Below are positions 24,682-37,097 of a stretch of DNA of 64,000 nt, piece by piece. Within the stretch, counting starts at the first letter, position 1, and every line of letters starts with the position of its first letter. The notes beneath the pieces were generated by a model. It was given only the letters and a program-made list of their open reading frames with translations, was not told the DNA's origin and did not search any database. The DNA comes from Ichthyophthirius multifiliis (Eukaryota > Ciliophora > Oligohymenophorea > Hymenostomatida): positions 1 to 64,000 of the forward strand of contig NW_004087074.1 of NCBI RefSeq assembly GCF_000220395.1, given 5' to 3'. The position numbers were made by a program, and so were the translations under genes.

Positions 24682-27600
24682 TCATTATTATTTTATGAAC
24701 TTATTTTTTTTAAATCTATTGTAATATGTATATTTACCAAAATTTTAATTAAACTTTACAATATTGATATCTTTTTTAATTTTTAACAGAATACATTTAA
24801 GATTAAATGAAGGATAATAATATTTATAATCTTATTTAGTTTCAAATACAATATCATTCGATTCATCAATATTATAAATAAAATACTGTTAGCGCTTGTA
24901 TAATTCCTTTTAAAGTTCTCTTTTATCACTTTGTTCTATTTTTTCATCATAAGAAACTTTTATTTGAAGTTGAGTTTAATTAGGTTAATTTTTATAAGAT
25001 ATCTATTAAAACTATGATTATTACAATTAATAAATAATATTATTTTTAATTTTATCGACTAAATAATTAAAAAGTATCTATATTTCATTATTATTTTATT
25101 AAAAAGAAGAATTTAATGAATTATTATTTGAGATTTTATTTTTCATTTTAGAGTTTTTAGCTACAGTTTTTTTATCCTAATTAATTTTAAAGCATGTTAT
25201 GTTATTTTTCGTTTTTTTTGAGTATGCATTATTATCTACATTGTTGTATTATTATTATTATAATAAAATAAGATTGTCTTCAAAATTTTAATTTAAATCT
25301 TCTATAATAATACTTGATTTGTTTTTTAAATTATTAATATTACTATTTTATTAGATATAAACATTATTTATGACTGCTTCATCATCAACAACCTCTGTAG
25401 ACTTAATTTCTAAATTTTAATTGTTCTTAAATATACTAAGAATTTCTTACTAAATTTCTTATTAAAATTGCTTATATTCTTCTGTGTTTTCTTTGTTTTC
25501 CACTTCTTCTTCTTCCTCTTCTTCTTCATTTATTTTAGATTGTATTTAATTTAAATTTCTTCTTACTTTTTTCTTTATTCTTCTTTCTACTTTTATTCGA
25601 GTAAAATGCTAACTCCAATAATTATTTTATAATATTATTTTTTGTTTATCATAATTAGTATGTAATAAATGACATTAATTTACAAAATGGCCTTCTTTAT
25701 TACAAGAAAAGCATTTCAAATTTAAAGAGTTATTCCCTAAAATCATTTAGTCTCTTGCCATACAAAAATATTCAAAATCCTTCTGAAAGCATTTCAATAC
25801 TTAGATAAATTAAGACCTTTAAATAACATAACATTTCGAAAAAGTGGAGCATTTGGCTCCTAATGATCTTGCTTGATTAACAAAAAAGCTTCTTTCACCA
25901 AAGAACTCATTATTTTAAGTTTCTTAATAACTTTAAGTAAGTTTTATTTTCTCCTCCTTCATCTAATATTTCATCTTTTTATTCTAAGAACAATTCAATT
26001 TCGCCTTCTTCAATATAATAAAACATGGATCTTATTCTAATTCATTAGGACGAAAAAGTAATTAATCTTTTTACATTTTCACTTTATTTAATTATAAACA
26101 AATGCTTTCGATAAAATCAGATGAAAAGCCTTAAAAAATGCTTCCACATTTTTTTAAAATCTATTTATTTGCATCTATAGTAAGTTTTTTTCTTAATGCA
26201 GGAGATAATTTATTTAAAATGAATTATTCTTCTTCTAATGTTATATCTTCTGCTTAGTTTTATTAATATTCATAAAATGTTCTTATTTAATATTTCAAAT
26301 CTACATTTATATTTAATTTTTACATATAATAGTTTAATTGATTCATATTTTTTTTAAAATCTTCCTTTTTCTTGTTCATATCTTGTACTATAATACCTAT
26401 ATAATTGAAACTATATGCATATACTCCACATAATACTATTAATGATATTATTACAAATAATACTTCTAATACACTTTTAGGTGTTATATCACCATACCCC
26501 ACTGTTGTCATTGTTGTAACACAAAAATAAAAGGCATAAAGATACTTTTCATACCATAATATTTCTTGGCCAGATTTATATATTGTTAACCAATTGTTCT
26601 AGACATTGTTTACTTTTTATATTGTAGATATATAAACAAAAAAACATGCAAACGAATGACCTATAAGCCATATTTGTAAAAATAAACGAAGTAACTTCAA
26701 AAAATAAGGAAAATTACTCTTTTAATTACTTGCACTAGCATCTTCACGACTTCTGAATATTTTTTTAAAAGTTAGTAATTTTAATAATATTAATAAATCA
26801 AAATATATTGGTAAATTAAATTCTTCTATTTTTTTATTTTTAAAATATTTTGTTTTAATTATACCTGAAAATAAAGAAAGGATAGATAAAACATCAATAA
26901 AAATTTATTATTTGCAATAAATTTTAGTAATTTCTTATCTTTCTACTAACATTTTACCTTCGTTAGAAATAGAAGTATTTAAATACACAAATACATTAGA
27001 AATGAAGTAAATTTATGCAATTTTTAAAAAGGCATAATAAATATTAGGATAAATAAATGAAAATCTTTCTCCTAAAGCAACACCTATAGGTAATAAAAAA
27101 GTACAAATAATAATAAAAATACACAAAATATTTTCCCAAAAAAAAATAAACTAGCTAGAAGGATGAAATAGTGAAATTTTTTCAAAAAGAAGACTTTATA
27201 TTTTTTATACACTTTTTATAATTAATATTTACTATTAGCTCATATTTTTCTTTTTGAAAGTAATTCCTATTAATTTCCTAAAAAATAAACCTATATTTTA
27301 CTTAACTTGAGTATTTTTAATACTACTAAAAGAAAAATCATTAATTATATTTATTTAATAGTCTTTTAAATAAGACATACTTTTAAAAGGAGCAAATTTC
27401 GCAAGTTAAATTAAAAATCTTCTTTTATATATCTATTAATAAAATTAACTAAAAAGCTTATTTTAATTATTTTTTTATTATAAAATAGATGATGCCTTTT
27501 TATTTAGAAACATATTGTCTTATTATTGACGCTTTGCTTCTTTTATATTTTAATTATACTTTTTTACTTAGGAAGCTAGCCTTTCAAATTAATCTTTCTT

Positions 27601-27944
27601 TAATTCGATTTTTTGTGGACTAAGTTTTGTTTAATTTATTGCTGTTTTTTTGTACGAAAATATTTATCTGATTCTATTGAAACACGTTTTTTTTTGAAAA
27701 ATGGCTAATCTTATGATTAATTTAAATATACATTATTGTTTTTGGATGTAGGAGGATTAGAATAAATCTAAATTTAGCTTTAATCGGTTTGGATCAAACA
27801 TTTTTCATCTTTAGTATCTACAAATTATTGTTCTGTTTATACATTCTCATATACTATATCTCTTCTATCTTATTGGTTTTTTTATAATATATATTTTGTT
27901 GTATTTGAATCTTATCTATTAGTTTGTATTTATTCAATTTACAT
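24682..27944 (-). CDS. cyclic-nucleotide-binding-domain K+ channel with zinc knuckle (CNG/EAG-like), channel 1
   Basis: Reading from ATG at 27944: a Q/S-rich N-terminus, six membrane segments (about 27160-26400), a weakly charged S4 (LILLKLLTFKKIFRSRE), the selectivity filter TTVGYGD (near 26490) marking K+ selectivity, S6, a C-linker (IRTFYEY), and a cyclic-nucleotide-binding domain (EFFGERSFF). Next comes a CCHC zinc knuckle CFSCNKEGHFVNQC (25713-25672), then a ~340-residue acidic/Q-rich tail ending at TGA 24682-24684. Family knowledge: such channels are tetramers in the plasma or ciliary membrane. The N-terminal frame needs one extra A at an A7 run (27645-27651). Inside the CNBD the conserved frame (YIEEGEIELFLEQKDEI) is entered near 26025 and left near 25910, two compensating shifts. 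No intron was needed. Confidence 0.85.
25672..25713 (-). other. CCHC zinc-knuckle motif in channel 1
   Basis: Encodes C-x2-C-x4-H-x4-C (residues CFSC, then H, then C) immediately downstream of the cyclic-nucleotide-binding domain. This is the exact spacing of nucleic-acid-binding CCHC zinc knuckles. The same motif sits at the same place in the second channel at 38292-38333. Confidence 0.8.
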
Positions 27945-29280
27945 TTAATTTTTTTTTACTTATTTTATTTTCAATTATTTTATTTTTATTTATTTTTCTA
28001 ATTTAAAATTTTATAAATAACTTTAATTGATTATCATTATTTTATTTTATCATTTAATTATTTATGTTTTAATATATTTCTTGTCCAAATTGTTTTAAAA
28101 AAATTGAATAAATAAAAAAATACATCTAACAAATCATTTTTATGATTTAATTTTTTTTTTATTTGACCAAATTTAACATAGATTTTTTAAAATTTGGAAA
28201 TATAAAAAAATTAGTAAATTAATATTTTTTTTATGTTGATAGATTTTTTTAAAAAAAATATAGAAAAAATATGAGCAATTAAAAGTAATATTTAATAATA
28301 AATTTTATAATATAGATTGATTAAATCATATAAAGTAAGTTATGATGTCTTCATGCATAAAATTTTAAACTTAGTTATTTTTAAAATTGAAAAAAAAAAA
28401 ATTAAAATAAAAAATTTATATTTATTTTAAATATAAAATACTTTTATTAATATTAAATATTTAAACTAATTAAAAAATTTAAATTACTTTCTTACAAAAA
28501 AAAAAATATTATTTGCATATATTATATAATTTAGAAATTATATAATAATATGTATATATAAGTTTTAAAATAATATATATGATAAGACTGAAATAGCAAA
28601 TCTAAATATATATATTTTTATAGAAAAAAAAGAGAAAGATTGAAATAATAAATTTTAATGTATAATATAGTATAAATTATTAAATAATATAATCATTAAA
28701 TCATAAAAAAAAAAAATTAAACTTTTATGGTTTTAAAATATTAAAGATATATTTTATATAAAATTAATTAGAAATAAATAATAATTAAAATAAATGTTTA
28801 GACATTTTAATTAAATTTTTTATTTTTTTCATTTCTAGACAAAACTCATTACTAAAAATATATTACATAGAATATATATTAATTTATAAAAATAAAATAT
28901 AATAAAATTGATAAAGTAAATATTTATAAAATCAATTTAAATAATTTAATATAGTTTTTTACTAAATATTAAAAAATATATTAAAGTTTTTAAAATAAAA
29001 TATATTAAACGAATATAATAATATTTTAATAGAAAACTAATAGATATATAAACATAAAAATGAAAATATTTATATATTCTTCATATTTAAATATATGATT
29101 AAAATTATGACGAATTTAAAGAAAAACTTGTAAATATATAAAAAATTAATAATAATATAAATTTAATATATTTAAAAAAGTCTAAAATTAATAATAATAA
29201 AATAAAATATTAAAATATATGTATTTTAAAAATTAACAAAAAAAATATATAAAATAGAAAGAAATATAAAAAATATAAAT
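27945..29280. other. gene-free A/T spacer between divergent genes
   Basis: About 1.3 kb between the minus-strand channel and plus-strand ribosomal protein gene. Both promoters should lie here. The sequence is A/T-rich with no supportable ORF and no motif that I can name. Confidence 0.6.
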
Positions 29281-29380
29281 ATGGGAAGTGGAAAACCAAG
29301 AGGTATAAGAGCTGGAAGAAAGCTTTCACGACATAGAAAAGATTAAAGGTATAAAAATAAAGCATGAAAATATAAAATAA

Positions 29381-29440
<60 letters not shown>

Positions 29441-29803
29441 AATAGATGGGCTGATAATGATTATAACAAAAGATTATTGGGTTCAAGATGGAAAAATCCT
29501 TTTATGGGAGCTTCTCATGCTAAAGGTTTAGTAACTGAAAAAATTGGTATAGAATCTAAATAACCAAACTCTGCTGTTAGAAAATGTGTAAGAGTTTTAC
29601 TAAGAAAAAATTCTAAAAAAATTGCAGCCTTTGTTCCTTGGGATGGTTGTCTTAATTTTTTAGCTGAAAACGACGAAGTGTTGGTAGCAGGTTTGGGAAG
29701 ATAAGGTCATGCTGTCGGAGATATTCCGGGTGTTAGATTTAAAGTTGTTTCTGTTAAAGGAATATCACTTATATCCTTATTTAGAGGAAAAAAATAAAAA
29801 TGA
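29281..29803 (+). CDS. RPS23: ribosomal protein uS12 (40S S23)
   Basis: Two exons (29281-29348, 29446-29803) give 141 aa, the normal eukaryotic length. Highly conserved landmarks are present: [15 protein letters not shown] at the start, GASHAKG, the decoding-centre loop [13 protein letters not shown] with the proline that is hydroxylated in other eukaryotes, the [18 protein letters not shown] block and a basic C-terminus. Family knowledge: uS12 lies at the decoding centre of the small subunit and governs accuracy. The segment [10 protein letters not shown] has Trp where human S23 has Asn. The 97-nt intron is largely a tetranucleotide repeat. It splits codon 23 and lies early in the gene, as is common for ribosomal protein genes. 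Confidence 0.97.
29381..29440. repeat. (AAAT)n microsatellite filling the RPS23 intron
   Basis: About 14 AAAT units between the GT donor (29349) and AG acceptor (29444-29445). They make up most of the intron. Confidence 0.9.
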
Positions 29804-30562
29804 ATTTTTCATTATTTTTAAATTATTTATAAAATTCTTTTAAAATTATCTATATTTTTAAAAGTAAAATGTATTTTTATATTTAAATTTATCAAAATAT
29901 TTTATTATTTGTTTTCATTATAATATTAGTTAATGTTTCCATTTTTTATTATTATTTAATTTCTAAAAAAAAATTTTAAAAATAAAAATATATATAAATT
30001 AAAAAAAATAAAGTCCTAAATTATTATTATAATTATATGAAATACTTAACTTAAAAAGTATTTTTATATAAAAATATAATAAAAATTAATAATATATATT
30101 TAAATATAATAAATGATTTAATAATTAATATTAATTTTAATATTTCTTAAATAAACTTTTAAATAAAAACTTTAATAAATGCTTAAAAATATACAAATTA
30201 TTTATAATATATAAATAATTTATTACACATAAAGTCCTTTTTATAAATTAATTAATATATACAGTTTTAAATTAATGTAAATTAGATATAAAATATTATT
30301 TTTTATATTATAATCACATAAATATAAATGTTCTAATAATGTTCTAAATAAATATTATTTAATATTAAATTTTATTTAAATTTGTAAAATTTTTTTTTTA
30401 AATTTTATATTATTTTATGTTCATAAATAAAAAATTAATTTTTATTTTCATAAATAAAATATTAATTTTTATTTTATATGGGAAATTTAATTTTTATTTA
30501 TATTTTAATTCAAGAAAAAATAAATAAGATATTAAAATATTTAATAATTTAAATTTAAAAAT
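29804..30562. other. intergenic A/T DNA
   Basis: Spacer between RPS23 and the myotubularin gene. A short direct repeat of CATAAATAAA with a following TAATTTTTATTTT occurs near 30421-30475. No gene is supported. Confidence 0.55.
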
Positions 30563-31847
30563 ATGGATAACTAAGAAAAAAAGGCAAAAGAATAGTTTTT
30601 TATAAATAAAGTTCAGTAAGGAAATACAAATTTACCAGTAATATATTAAAAAAAAAACATTACAATAATTATTATAAATTAATATATAGGTAGAGAAAAC
30701 ACATCAAAACAAAAGAGTTAATAAAAATTTAATATTATTTATTTTTAAATAAACTTAAAAAATATAGATTATAAATTTTAATTATTCTCCTCATCAAAAA
30801 AAAAAAAATTAAGAACCTACAAGAAAAGTAGTATTTGATAGTAATTAAAATTAATTATAATCAAATTAAGTTTGTGATAGATTTTAAAGTTAAACATAAT
30901 TAGAATTTAATATAAATTAAAATTAAACAGAAGAAAAAAGCATTTAACAATCGAATGAAATATAAAAGAGTAATTCTTTTGATGATTTAGAAATAATAAA
31001 ATGTGAAGATACAAGAACTTTAAATTAAAATAATTTATTATAAATGAAGCATAATAGCAATTGTCAGATTTCTATTGAATCAATCTTGATAAAGTAACAA
31101 CTTTAAATAAAACCTTTTAAATTTGATAAATTAGCATCAGAGTTAACAAAAGAAGATATAGAATAATTAACTTAAAAACAAGATTAATATTAATTAATCT
31201 TAAAAAAATTAAAAGTTAATAGAGATTATATAGTAAAAGGTGAATGCTATTTATTTTCAGTTTAAACAACAATGAAAATATCTAATTATATATAAATAGA
31301 TGGATTGTTAATATTAACTAATTATAAAGTTACTTTATAATTAAAATTAAAAATATTTTATATAAAAAAAGTTAAATTTCGTTGCTTCTAATAACTCTTA
31401 TTCTGAAAAATATATAGATAGAGAAAAATATTTATTTATAACTTTAGGTCATATAAATAAAATTGAAAGGAATATGGAAAAGAAAGGACCTGCTTATAGT
31501 AATATTGAAATATAAACAAAAGACGGTAGAATGTATTATTTTTTCTTTTCCCCTTAAAATTCAGAAAATTCATATCAGCTTTATATTAAAACTTATAGAT
31601 AAGCTTTTCCAGAAGATATTAAAAAATGTTTTGCCTTTATTTATGGATAATTTGATAATTAATTAGAATTAGATTATCAAGGGCATAAAATATATGATAG
31701 TTATCAAGAGTTTTCAAGATAAGGAATTGATGTAGCTCCTATAAACATAAATATATAAGATAGTAATATTCAAAATCAAAATGTAAAAAATATAAATAAT
31801 TAATCAATATATATATAAAAAAATATATAAAATAAAATATATATTTG

Positions 31848-31892
<45 letters not shown>

Positions 31893-33778
31893 TTATTTAA
31901 TATTTTTTATATTTTAAAAAGTATATGTTTCGTTATATTGATAATAGTTTTGGATAAATTTGTCCAACATATCCTCCTTTAATAGCAATTCCATTCAAAG
32001 TATCTAATGAATATGCAATAAAATGTTCTCGTTATCGTTCTAGAGAAAGATTACCAGCATTAACATATGCATATAAGAAAAGGAATAGTCAAGAATTTAC
32101 GACTTTATGGCGATGTGCATAATGTAAGCCTGGTATAAATTAAAATCGTTCAGCCGAAGATGAACATATGTTAAAAATGATTCGAAATAATAGCTTAAAC
32201 AATTTAAAAATTTACGATGCCAGACCTTTTTTAAATGCTGTAGGTTAGTAATTAACAGGAAAAGGTTACGAAATAATTGATTTTTATTAAAATTGTGAGC
32301 TTGAATTTTTAAATATACACAATATTCATAAAATAAGAGATTCATTAAAAAAAATGTTTATCGCAGTGAATTCAAATACACAAGATTATCTTAAAGATGT
32401 TGACAAATCTGAATGGTTTACTCATATAAATACTATTATCTCAGGAAGTAAAAAAGTAGCTTAGGCAATTTATGACTCACATCATGTAGTTGTTCATTGT
32501 AGTGATGGATGGGATAGAACTGCTTAATTATTGAGCTTATCTTAAATTTTTTTAGATCCATATTTTAGGACTATTCAAGGATTCGAAGTTTTAATTGAAA
32601 AAGAATGGATTAGCTTTGGACATTAGTTTAATATAAGAAGTGGACATGTTAGTAAAAATCATTCCGATGAATAGAGAGCACCTATTTTTATATAATTCTT
32701 AGATTGTGTTTATTAAATCACAAAGTAATTTCCTCTGTCTTTTGAATTTAATTCAATATTCTTAAGAGATATTGCTTTTCATGTTTTCTCTTGTCAATAT
32801 GGAACTTTTTTACATAATAGCTATTAAGTTTTCTTTTTAATATTTTTATATTAAAATTTGGATTTTTTAATTTGATTATAAAAAGGAAATATAAGTGCAT
32901 AAAACAAGATAAAATACAGTTTCTTTATGGAGTTATATTAATAATAGAATTACTGAGTATCAAAATCCATATTATATATAAGAATAAATCTACAATATTA
33001 ATTACCTTGAACCAGATAGTTCTATTCGATCATTTTCTCTTTGGAAAGAATATTTTTTATAATATCAAAACGGAATAACCGATTAATATAAAATATACCA
33101 ATAATGTTAATTTAATGAGTATTATTTTATATTTACATATAAAACTTTTTATTTATTTATCATATTATTAGAGATAACTCTATGGTGCTTTTCAAACATA
33201 TTAAAATGAAAAATGATTAATATTATTAAGATAATCTTCTTCTTAATTAAAAAATAGAATAGCTCTAAAAGATAATACAAGATAATAATTTAACACTAGA
33301 CACTAAATTAAGTCAATAATTATAAGATATCAATTATAGAAAAGAAAGCATTATTTAGCGACTTTCAATTGGTTCATTTAATTAAGTAAATTAACTTAAA
33401 TAATAATTGTAGGAAGAAACTTAAAAATTATAAGATATAAATGATTAAAATTGTCTTAAAGATAATTAGGATTAAATATAATAATTTTAAAATTTATCTA
33501 TTAATAATAAAAATAATAATTAAACTATTTCAGAATAAAATTCAAATAATTAAATAAAAAATTAAAAAGATTTTGAAAACTAAGATAATAATATTCAATA
33601 AATTAAAATTATTATAGAAGAAATTATTTGTAAATCACTCTCTAATAAAGATTAATAGTTAGAGCATTAATATGATATATAAAATTAAACTTAGAATTAA
33701 GTAAACGTATAAAATTAAGAAGGATATTAATAAGGACAAATCGATTAAAATTGTTAAGAAATCAACATAAATAAATGA
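30563..33778 (+). CDS. myotubularin-family phosphoinositide 3-phosphatase
   Basis: Seven exons (30563-30637, 30690-30716, 30768-31328, 31372-31782, 31922-32827, 32886-33105, 33174-33778) join in frame to 934 aa. After a disordered N-terminus a PH-GRAM-like domain (about residues 180-330) precedes the myotubularin phosphatase domain. The active-site loop VVHCSDGWDRT fits Cx5R with the family's CSDGWDR form, so it should be active. Other landmarks are SFGHQFNIRSGH, the APIFIQFLDCVYQ region and TVSLWSYIN. The last ~200 residues form a Q-rich coiled coil, typical of dimerising family members. Family knowledge: substrates are PI3P and PI(3,5)P2 on endosomes. Ciliates rely on heavy phagocytic traffic, which fits. 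Exon 2 is only 27 nt. Confidence 0.93.
31857..31889. repeat. (AT)n microsatellite in myotubularin intron 4
   Basis: Pure AT dinucleotide run of about 16 units inside the intron that separates the GRAM part from the phosphatase domain. Confidence 0.9.
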
Positions 33779-34514
33779 AAAATTAATGACTTATACTAAT
33801 AAATTATTTTATTTTTTTGAATATTTATTTAATAATTAAATATATATTTTATTTTTTCTATTTTTTTATTGAATAGACATTAACTTTTTTTTATTTTTAT
33901 TATTAATGTTTTTTTTAAAAAAATATAAAAATTTATATATAAAAAATGAATTAAAAGAATTATATTATTAAAAAATATTTATTAAATATAAATAATATAA
34001 ATTATTAAAAGTTATTTTAATTTAAAAATTATACTTTTTTAAAATAAACTTTTAAATATTAATTTTCTAATTATGTACAGAGGCAATAAAAAGTACTTAA
34101 AAAAATTAAAATAATTTCTTATTTGAGGTTTTTCATACAGTTAAATATTTTTTTAATTTAATTTAAAATTTTGCATTTTTTTAAATAAATATATAATATA
34201 TGAAAATGATTATGAAGTTTAATAATATCTTTTTCAAACATTAAAAATACAATATTTGGTGATTATATATTAAATAAAAATTTAAGTGCTAATTTTTAAT
34301 AATAATTCAAATAAAGATTTTTTATAAAATTAATATGAATTTAATACTAAATTAAAAATTATAGATAGAGAAAATAAAAATAAATAATAATTATTTTTAT
34401 AAAAAAAGTATTTTTTAAATATAAATAATATTTATAAATAAAAATATTTAATATAATTTTTTAATTCCAATTTATTACAATTTCTCATTACAATTTCTCA
34501 AAAATATTATAATT
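33779..34514. other. intergenic A/T DNA
   Basis: Spacer between the myotubularin gene and a small LRR gene. No feature supported. Confidence 0.55.
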
Positions 34515-35408
34515 ATGAATATTGAAAATATTGAAAATTTAAAAAATTACAATTATAATCAATTTCAATAAAATTGTTGTAATTTGACTATATGTCTTGC
34601 GTTTGTTTTTTCATAAATAAAATATACATATTTTATATTTTTTAAATTAGAAATCAAAATATTAAAGGAGAAGATATTTAATAATTGTAATCAATATTAA
34701 AATAATAAAAATATACTAAAAAAATAAATTTATATCTAAAGTAATAATTTTTTTTTATATGAATATATAATTATTTTAACTAGTAATATTTATTTAAATA
34801 ATCATGGACTTAAAACAATTTCTCTTGGTTTTGATAATTTAAACAATTTAAATTAATTAACAATAAATTTTAAGTATTTAAAAAAATGTATATATTTATC
34901 AATTTTTAATAGCGAAAACTTAATAGGAAATTAAGAATTATGTCAGTTTGGATTATGTCTAAGTACATGTAAAAATTTGAAATAAATAAATTTAGGAATA
35001 AAGTTTTTAATAAATTATTTTATTCTGTATATTTAATTATATAATAAAATTTTAATAAAGTAATAATTAAATAACAAATGAAGGTATTCAATAATTAGGA
35101 AAAGGTTTATAAAATTGTAAATAATTAAGACATATAATTATTGGAAGCAAGTAATAAATAAAAATAAAGATATATTAATTTACTAAATATAGCAACAACT
35201 AACTTAATTAATTCGGATATTTAAAATTTATTAAATATTTAAAAAACACAAACTTATTATAAATTTAGATATATAATAGGTAAATATTATAATTAAATTA
35301 GTATTTTTTAAATTTTAATTTATTATAAAATTAAGGGATTTAACACAATTTCGAAAAAATGTTATTTTTAAATGTATTTAAAAATTGATAATCTTTAATT
35401 TAAATTGA
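34515..35408 (+). CDS. small ciliate LRR protein
   Basis: Six exons (34515-34600, 34651-34740, 34784-35002, 35061-35150, 35193-35279, 35336-35408) all keep phase 2 and yield 214 aa. Repeats include GLKTISLGFDNLNNLNQLTI, a piece with FGLCLSTCKNLKQINLGI, and EGIQQLGKGLQNCKQLRHI. The LGxGLxNCxxL pattern is one I associate with the large ciliate LRR family often found alone or fused to kinases. The end (LTQFRKNVIFKC..L) resembles the usual C-terminus of that family. Five introns in 645 coding bases, each placed at a repeat edge, suggest growth by exon duplication (inference). Function unknown; a protein-binding solenoid is expected. Confidence 0.68.
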
Positions 35409-35571
35409 AGAAATAATTAATTAAAAATAGAAATAAAATATTAAAAAATAAATGTTTAATTAATATAATGTATTATAATAATATTTGTTTTAAATAAAAT
35501 TCATCCAATTTATACATTTTTTTTTATAAATTAAAGTAATTTTTGGTTAATAATTAAAAAAAAATAGATAA

Positions 35572-35950
35572 ATGCAAAATAGTTATTTTGAAAATTTTCG
35601 CAGTATATGAGAAAATTACAACTAGGCAAACGATAAATTTGATATAATTAATCATATTTGTACAGCAATCAATTAATAAAAATTTAATACTATAGCACAA
35701 TATAAAAAAATAACCAATAAAAATTAAGAAAAAGAATCCAATATATTTAATGAAATTATAATTATAAGAAAACTAAAAGATCATATGAGACTTTTCGAAA
35801 ATTAAGATAAAATATTCTTAAAAATAATTAAATATGACTTAAATATAAATAGTATTATTTTTATAAGGCATTAACTTAGAAAAATATAAGAAAGAAAATA
35901 TTTAAGTTATAAAAATTTATTTTAAAAAATATATTAAATGAACTTTTAGT
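35572..35950 (+). pseudogene. possible coding remnant interrupted by TGA
   Basis: ATG at 35572 opens a frame that meets TGA after 12 codons (35608-35610), then stays open in the same frame with protein-like composition (for example ANDKFDIINHICTAINQ and ESNIFNEIIIIRKLKDHM) for about 110 codons. No intron with correct phase removes the TGA. It may be a decayed gene, an exon whose upstream partner I cannot find, or chance. Family not recognised. Confidence 0.3.
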
Positions 35951-37097
35951 ATTAATATTATTATTTTTTCTAATTATAGAGAAAAATAAACGAATTATAT
36001 ATGTACACCATATAATAATCATTAAATGAAATTATAATTTAATATTTTATTTTTAATGTTTTTTAATTGAAATAAATTCGATTATTTTAAATTTTTATGA
36101 TGTTAATTTTTAATTATAAATATTATTTTGATAGTGTAACTTATAAATGTATCAATTTTTGACTTTTATTTATTTTATCATTTTTAAATTATTTTTGTGT
36201 GATGTCAATATTTTTTTTTTAAATTATATATTTCAAATATAAAAATTGATTTAATAATTGATTTTTTTAAAGTATTCTAATTTATTAGGCTTCTATTTTA
36301 ATGAGTTTTTATTTATATATTTTTAAAACTAGAGTAATTCATTAAATTTTAAAGTTAAAATATTAAAAAAATTGATTGAAATAAATATATTTCAATATTC
36401 TAAATTATTATTAAATAAATTTTATTTTAGCATGGTTTATTTTATTTACTTAAATACATAAAATGTTGATTTAAAAATAATTAATATATTTTTTTTAATA
36501 AATACTTTTTTTTTTTGCTTGCAGATTTAAAAAAGAACAATATTTTTGATTTTATATATTATTTTAAATATTTTTTTTTAGAAATATATTATATTTGCAA
36601 TAAATTATTTTTTTTTTTTAATATTTTATTTTATTATGATAATTTTTAATTTTATGTGTAACAAAAATAAAAATTTTCTTATTCTTTTCATAAATATCTT
36701 AAAAAATACTTTATTAATGTACTATTTTTATTTATTTATATTATTTACTTACTTTTTACTATTTTATGTTTTGTATTAAATTCATCAAGATTTTTACTTA
36801 ATTATATTTATTAATATATTATTATAATCACTCCTTATAGCTAAGCTATTTTGTAACATATAATGACTTTTGTTCTAAATCTTTCTAATTTTAATTTCTA
36901 ATTTTCTTTTTAGTATTCAAAAATAAATTATAATAGAAATTATTTTTATTTCATAATAAATTTTAAAAGATTTTAATTTTTAAAATATAAATATACAATA
37001 TATTTATATTTTATATATATAATACTTTGTATTTAATTTAATATAAAACTAAATGATATAAATTTATATTAATTTTAGATAAAAAGATTAAAAAAAA
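35951..37097. other. gene-free A/T spacer
   Basis: About 1.1 kb of A/T DNA between the remnant above and the 3' end of channel 2. Nothing supportable. Confidence 0.6.

Noticed and set aside
26019-26038. A small intron to explain the frame change in the channel 1 CNBD
   Set aside because: No GT..AG pair with suitable phase and length exists there; a pair of compensating single-base shifts fits better.
32872-33078. Plus-strand ORF in the myotubularin gene
   Set aside because: Shifted frame of exon 6, where the correct frame gives the conserved TVSLWSYIN segment.
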